A stretch of 64,000 nt of DNA. Origin: Tulasnella sp. 424 (Eukaryota; Basidiomycota; Agaricomycetes; Cantharellales; Tulasnellaceae). The position numbers were made by a program, and so were the translations under genes. The DNA is taken from NCBI GenBank assembly GCA_019633425.1, contig WSUB01000046.1, positions 1 to 64,000 of the forward strand, written 5' to 3'. Below are positions 59,023 to 64,000 of this stretch, one piece after another. The notes beneath the pieces were generated by a model, which was given only the letters and a program-made list of their open reading frames with translations, was not told where the DNA came from and did not search any database. Within the stretch, counting starts at the first letter, position 1, and each line of letters opens with the position of its first letter.

Positions 59023-59946
59023 ACACGGGTTGTCGATGTATTCATGCAGTAGACACCAAACCTCCATGTACGAGCACCTCCTTTGCAAAATCTCAGCAAA
59101 CCGTGCTTTAAACTATTCAAGGGGTCGCCAAACGGTGTAAAAGGCATTGCCGCCTCACTGGTGCACTGCCGTCTAGGCGCCATCATGACAGGCAATCGAT
59201 CGCTTTGGCTGACAAACCCCCGGCTTCCTCCCCTGCGGTGTGCTAGGATCTCCAGAACGCTGCTCTCTGCATTGGCGATATTTCTAACACACCGATACGT
59301 AACGTGTAATACCGATGGTTGTCACATTGCACCCTTACCGAGATGCATCCAGGTTCTGTCATATCTCCCTTCGTGACCATTGCGATATGTGAACCGGAAC
59401 GTGAAAGCTCTTGCAATCGCACGCGTGTCCGTGATACGGTGGCCACTTCCCTTTCTCTTCCGTTCCGGGATGGAGTCGGCGAGGCATGATGTTGGGCACC
59501 ATTCCACACGCCTTGGCACGGGGATCTTAAATTTAGATATTCTCTCTCGCAGCTGCATTGGTCAGCTCACGCTTCACCCCTAACCCTGCCATTTTTACTG
59601 TCCGGGGATACTTAGTAGCGTCCCCTTATCGTCGGTGATACGAACTTCCATGTTAAGCACGGCGAGAGCTGCCCTTCAGGCTTCTCGCGGTCTCTGCAAT
59701 ACCGAACATCTTGGCATGCCGTTTCTCAAAATACCCCAAGTGGAGGCATTACAGCTTCATCATGATTGCATTCACTCAGCATCGGAGATGTGTCCGACTT
59801 CCTTCTCAGCGGCCAAGACCATTAAGCGACGCACAATCGGCCTCTCCCCGAACGACCACCCCAACATAAAAGGGACGCTTTGGAGGGCGATCTAAATCCA
59901 TCATATCTCATTTCCTTGCAGCACCTCATCAGACATCCATCTATCA
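59023..59946. other. Intergenic DNA between the F-box array and the epimerase-like gene
   Basis: No gene or repeat recognised. Short frames on both strands lack any family resemblance. The last 100 bases form the promoter side of the next gene. Confidence 0.4.
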
Positions 59947-61197
59947 ATGAACAACACGCTCTCCGTCTTGATCCTTGGTGGAACTGGCTACCTAGGCGGC
60001 TCGGTCCTGGTTGAGCTAACAAAACGACATCCAGAGGCTCGCTTCGTCACACTCGTCCGCAATCCCGCAGACAACGCTGCTTTCGAGCCGTTCGGGGTAG
60101 AAGTTGTCAACGGGACCCACTCCGACCTCGCGTTGATCGAGAGACTTGCATCCGAGCATGACGTAGTTGTCAACACCGCGGATGCTGACACCCTTGCCTT
60201 GACGAAGGCAATATTGACTGGGATGGAAAAACGGGCTCGGGATCGACCTGACGCACTGCGAAAGCCTATCCTCATCCACACCAGGTGAGTATGCATCGCT
60301 GGGGTGCATGAACTTGAAGTCACTCATGCATTGCTCGGCAACTCAGTGGGACAGGTGTTCTATCCAAAGACGCTGACGGCGTGTTTCACTCCGATAAAAT
60401 CTACGACGTACGTCACAATCCATACGCGATTGATTAAGTGGGCAAAGGCTAACGAGGGAAAAAATATCAGGACGCCATTGTCGAAGACACCAAAGGGATT
60501 CCCGCCGAGGCATTTCATCGCAATGTCGACCTCGAGTAGGTGGCATTCGTTCTATCTATTAGAGCAGGAGCTGAATATTCAACTGTTAGAATTCTTACTG
60601 CCGGGAAGACCGGTCTAATCGATGCTTACATCGTCGCCCCTTGCACAATTTACGGGAAGAGTCGTGGTCCCTTGCCACGCTGTAAGCCTTTTGTGTGGGC
60701 CTTCGATTTAGATACAGTGGCTGACATAAGGCCTCACAGTGTCCATCCAGATCAACGGGGTGATAAGACTGGCTCTTCGCCGAAAGGAACTCGTCCAGGT
60801 CGGACCGTCCACCAACGTATGGACTTCGCTTCACATCGACGACCTTTGCAACTTTTACGCTCTACTTTTCGACCACGCTCTGTCTGGAAATGACAAGAGC
60901 ACAGACCCTTACGAAAGGTTCTACTGGGCCAGCGGAGAAGAATTCGTTTGGGGAGATGTTACGAAGGAGTTGGCGAAGTTGCTCTACGCGGCGGGAGCCA
61001 TCGAGACTGCTACCCCCAGATCTATCACTGTCCAAGAAGAGCCAGGCCTGCTAGTGGCCTGTTCCAATGCTCGTGCGGTTTCGAACAGGGGACCCAAAAC
61101 GTTTGGCTGGAAGATTCAAGGCCCTTCGCTGTGGGAGGTCTTGCCAAAGGAGGTCGATTGGACCATCGCCGAGTTTAAGGCCAAGGCTTCGACCTAA
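59947..61197 (+). CDS. NAD(P)-binding Rossmann-fold protein, epimerase/NmrA-like
   Basis: Five exons (59947-60284, 60347-60407, 60471-60535, 60590-60681, 60740-61197) sum to 1014 bases, 337 residues. The N-terminus LILGGTGYLGGSVL is the dinucleotide-binding loop (GxxGxxG) of extended or atypical short-chain dehydrogenases. Spliced landmarks are LIHTSGTGVLSKDADG, DLEILTAGKTGLIDAYIV, TIYGKSRGP, LVQVGPSTNVW, HIDDLCNFY and WGDVTKELAKLLYAAGAI. The family comprises nucleoside-diphosphate-sugar-epimerase-like proteins common in fungi. The Tyr-x-x-x-Lys catalytic pair appears as YGKSRGP rather than in its standard spacing, so catalysis is uncertain and a redox-sensing role is possible. Two introns are only about 54-63 bases. 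Confidence 0.8.
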
Positions 61198-61860
61198 ACA
61201 TGGGATCTGTGGCCACAGAACTGATTGTCATAAGTAGCTTCCCAATTGTTGAAATGTAAATTTGTCTGTTGCATTAGTGTGGGTGATGTCGTCTTGGACT
61301 ATGGGATTGAGTGGGCTCGGTTCGCTTCAGCCCAGCGAATTCGAACATTTGTCTGCGGGATTGATTCTCGATGAAAAGATTCCTTCGCTCCCTTAGCTGA
61401 TCCAGTGGCAGATCGGCTTTCAACCCTTGCCATAGACTTTTTCCGTGTAATAGCCCCGGGCGATATGTCAGATACGAAGTACTGTACTAGAATGCGTATG
61501 AAGAACATTAGAGGGTTGTTAGCAGTGATATTTCCTCGAGACTCCAGCTGATCAGACGGTAGATCGGCCTCAAACGTCCCAGTCCGTGTGAAGGACCCAG
61601 GAGACACAGCGAATAAGAATTGCCCTCAGTATGCATCCAAAATGATGATTCGTCAGAACTCCAAACGATGGGGCGGGGAATCTGGAAATGCACCATGTCG
61701 GTTTTTCTGCCAACTCACTGGTACCTAGCTTCGCGATATCTCAGCAATCTCCCTAGGGTATAAAAGACTAGGCATTTGGGTTACCTTCGTCGACCGCGAA
61801 TTCCGGACTCATTACTCTTTGAGCACAGTCGTTCCAAATCACAGGTACCCTATTCTTTAA
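61198..61860. other. Intergenic DNA between the epimerase-like gene and its dead copy
   Basis: No gene recognised. A short internal similarity exists between GCTGATCCAGTGGCAGATCGG (about 61399, shown in part) and a degenerate version near 61550, perhaps an old local duplication. Confidence 0.35.
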
Positions 61861-62691
61861 TGACCGACAAACTATTAGTACTCTTCCTTGGTGGAACCGG
61901 TTACCTCGGTGGCTCAATCCTGGTTGAACTTACAAAGCGTCATCCAGTGGTTCGGTTTGTCACGCTCGTCCGCGATCTGGAAAACGATGGTACCTTCGAA
62001 CCTTTCGGGGTCGAAGTGGTCAACGGGACGCACTCGTCTGGTATAGCCTATTTCAAACAGGAACTTATCGCCGTCAGATAGGATATTTTCTGCTGGGAAG
62101 ATTGGCATCATCGATGCGTACGTCGTCGCTAGAGCACGATTTATGGCAAGAGCCGAGGTCCTTTGCCACGCCGTGAGTTTATGCATAGACTTCGACCCAA
62201 GGGACAGTAGCCGACTTGGAAGTTAATAGTGTCCATGCAGATCAACGGCCCGGGGATGATCAAGCCGGCTCTCCCACACAAAGAAGTCCTCCAGCTTGGC
62301 CCCGCGACCAACGTATGGAATTTGCTTCACATCGATGATCTGTGTAAGTTTTATACCTTGCTTTTCGACCACGTCATGTCTGGAAACGACAAGAGTACAA
62401 ACCCGGTTCTCCGGGGCCAGCGGTGAAGAGTATGTTTGGGCAGACGTTGCGAAGGAATTAAAGTTGCTCTACGCTGCAGGAGCTATCGAGAGCGCTACAC
62501 CCAAGGCGGTCACTCTACAGGATGGGCCAGACCTCATTATAGTTGTTTCCGACGCCCGTGTAGTCTTGAAAAGGGGACCCAGCACGTTCGGCTGGAACAT
62601 GCAGGGCGCTTCGCTTTGGGAGACATTACCTAAAAAGGTCGTACACCATCGCCAAGATGAAGACCAAGACTTAAAGAGGGGAGTTCGTTGA
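61861..62691 (+). pseudogene. Decayed duplicate of the epimerase-like gene
   Basis: It begins like the intact neighbour (LFLGGTGYLGGSILVELTKR) but breaks off after VEVVNGTHSS near 62040. The parts corresponding to the end of exon 1, exon 2 and exon 3 are missing, and homology resumes with GKIGIIDAYVV near 62090. The last exon reappears from about 62230 (VLQLGPATNVW, LHIDDLCKFY), then loses about ten bases after KSTNP near 62405 and shifts frame. The end has PSTFGWNMQGASLWETLPKK and a garbled terminus. The order and strand are those of the intact gene, so this is a tandem duplicate with a large internal deletion. Confidence 0.8.
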
Positions 62692-63155
62692 ATATACTCG
62701 GAACGGATGAAATGCGACGATGCACTGGAGCGAGTTGGGTGCTGTTTCGGCTACGAAAGTGAAACTATTTCGCCACCCAGAACATGGGAGTGCAGCAAAA
62801 TCGAGGGTGAAGGTACTTTGTCGGGTTGATTGCAAGGAGCCAATGAGGTTTCCTCTAGTGTTTACGTCATATCCCCGAGTTCGTCGCCCTCGAGATCTTG
62901 AATTCTGGGAAGCCGAGTTGAGCGCTAAACTGGGCAGTTTTTATCTGATGTCGTGCGACACTGATAATACGTGGTCTACGAAGGCTAAATTTACCTCTTC
63001 AGAGGTCGCAAGACTTAGGGGGCTCAAATGCCCTTATGGGTGTTGGTTTTGAGGCGTGTGGACCAAGGGGGATTGGTTGGCTCCTGAACACCGTGACGGA
63101 AATTGAGCCATTGCGTTCCTTTTGCCCACAGTCGGTCGACTACATAATCGCTTTT
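62692..63155. other. Intergenic DNA upstream of PSD1
   Basis: 3' remains of the duplicated gene and the PSD1 promoter. No gene recognised. Confidence 0.4.
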
Positions 63156-64000
63156 ATGTACCGCGCAATCCGTCGCCTTCCCTCTCTTTCCTCTCCGCCG
63201 GTCTCCCTCTTCCCTAACCTAGCTTTAAGCCGTTCCCTCTTGACGTCCCGTTCGTTCTCGACGTCGTCGCCGCTGGCAATGCGACCCCCTTTCGTCGGCC
63301 GCCGTTTCTTGAACATCCTTCCCCGACGAAGACCCAGCGCAACACGAGTCCTTCGCTCATTACACACCTTTTACAAACGCGGAGATCCTAATGTCGATGC
63401 CCCACCCAAGCGAGAGAGGAGAAAACCATTGTACTGTGCGTTCAGACGATCTTTTTCGGCCTTCTCGTGTGCCGCAGTCCAGGTCCTAACGCTCCCCTGT
63501 GGTCCTCGTTCTAGCTCGCGTCGCTGATGCATGGAACAATACGCCGACCAAGTGGTATCCTTTGCCCATTGGCGTAGGAGCTCTATTGCTCGCAGCTGTC
63601 CAGTACCGGAAAGACCAGAGGAAACGGAGCGAGCCCGAAGTCGTGGCAGACAGCGATGGCACTTCCGTCAGAGTGAAGCATCCATGGCAGGCAAGTTTGG
63701 TTCCCATCTTTCCTATCATATCTCAGTTCTATCACCTTGCAATGCGGCCTGTGGCGTCTCAGCCGCGGTCGCGTCATTTTGCACCGCGCGTGTCCGCACC
63801 AGATGCAAGGGAGCGGGGAATCTCAGGCCGCCGTTCACTTGCTCACTATTACTCGGATCTCACCGTACTGCCTCATTCTTAGGTCAATGTCCTCGGCGCC
63901 CTACCACTACGGAATTTGTCACGGCTTTGGGGTTATTTGAATTCTGTGGAGCTTCCCGTTTGGTGCAGACCTTCTGGTTACCGGCTCTACGCATGGATAT
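63156..64000 (+). CDS. PSD1: Phosphatidylserine decarboxylase proenzyme, mitochondrial (5' part)
   Basis: Exons 63156-63435, 63515-63690 and 63883 to beyond the window's end. The enzyme converts phosphatidylserine to phosphatidylethanolamine at the inner mitochondrial membrane. The N-terminus is Arg/Ser-rich without acidic residues for 60 residues (a presequence). A single hydrophobic segment follows (WYPLPIGVGALLLAAVQYRK) as the inner-membrane anchor. After VKHPWQ the third exon gives VNVLGALPLRNLSRLWGYLN and ELPVWCRP, a family signature. The catalytic LGST-type cleavage site lies downstream of the window. The second intron (63691-63882) starts with GC (GCAAGT), a minor but known donor type. 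Confidence 0.88.

Noticed and set aside
1..64000. CRISPR arrays, bacterial operons or defence systems
   Set aside because: The window is eukaryotic with spliced genes throughout; no regularly spaced short repeats exist.

Overview
The window is nuclear DNA of a filamentous basidiomycete, most likely an Agaricomycete. Nearly every gene is cut by short introns (about 50-110 bases, GT..AG with CTAAY-like branch points, two GC..AG). The set combines conserved fungal housekeeping genes with families that are expanded in mushroom-forming fungi: DUF6533 membrane proteins and F-box proteins. I rebuilt exon structures by hand from reading frame, splice motifs and paralogue comparison; exon sums that are multiples of three were the main check.

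Left third (0-22 kb): an accessory region. Six copies of a seven-exon DUF6533 multi-spanning membrane protein gene occur here, two on the plus strand (0.7-5.3 kb) and three plus a 3' stub on the minus strand (10.6-22.0 kb). Between them lie an F-box gene (5.9-7.7 kb) and a triple-KH RNA-binding protein gene (8.2-9.5 kb). Copies 2, 3 and 4 have complete frames, copy 1 has a one-base deletion in a 38-base exon, copy 5 has a 4-base deletion that trims its C-terminus, and copy 6 is only a 3' fragment. Because the copies carry their flanks with them, they act as mutual empty sites. That comparison exposes two solo LTRs (12311-12703 and 18737-19099, each TG..CA with a 5-base target duplication), a 614-base inverted-repeat element (14471-15084), and a leader segment of copy 3 that lies in reverse orientation.

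Middle (22-45 kb): a housekeeping block. It holds an eight-exon minus-strand gene for the Cyc8/Ssn6 TPR co-repressor with a very long disordered tail, a long gene-poor interval (27.5-33.4 kb), a TMEM53/DUF829 alpha/beta-hydrolase-like gene, the bifunctional histidine enzyme HIS7, a Ser/Pro/Glu-rich protein of unknown role, ribosomal protein eL13, and mitochondrial proline dehydrogenase PUT1.

Right third (45-64 kb): a tandem array of seven four-exon F-box genes, all on the plus strand and spaced about 2.0 kb apart (45228, 47284, 49349, 51400, 53420, 55488, 57408). Copies A, C, D, F and the divergent G are open; B has two frameshifts, and E has a nonsense codon plus a frameshift. The array is followed by an NAD(P)-binding nucleoside-diphosphate-sugar-epimerase-like gene, a decayed duplicate of it, and the 5' part of mitochondrial phosphatidylserine decarboxylase (PSD1), which runs off the window.

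I see no complete new operon-like or defence system. The most interesting content is local gene-family evolution: two arrays with live and dead copies, the mobile elements dated by them, and loop variation between F-box paralogues.
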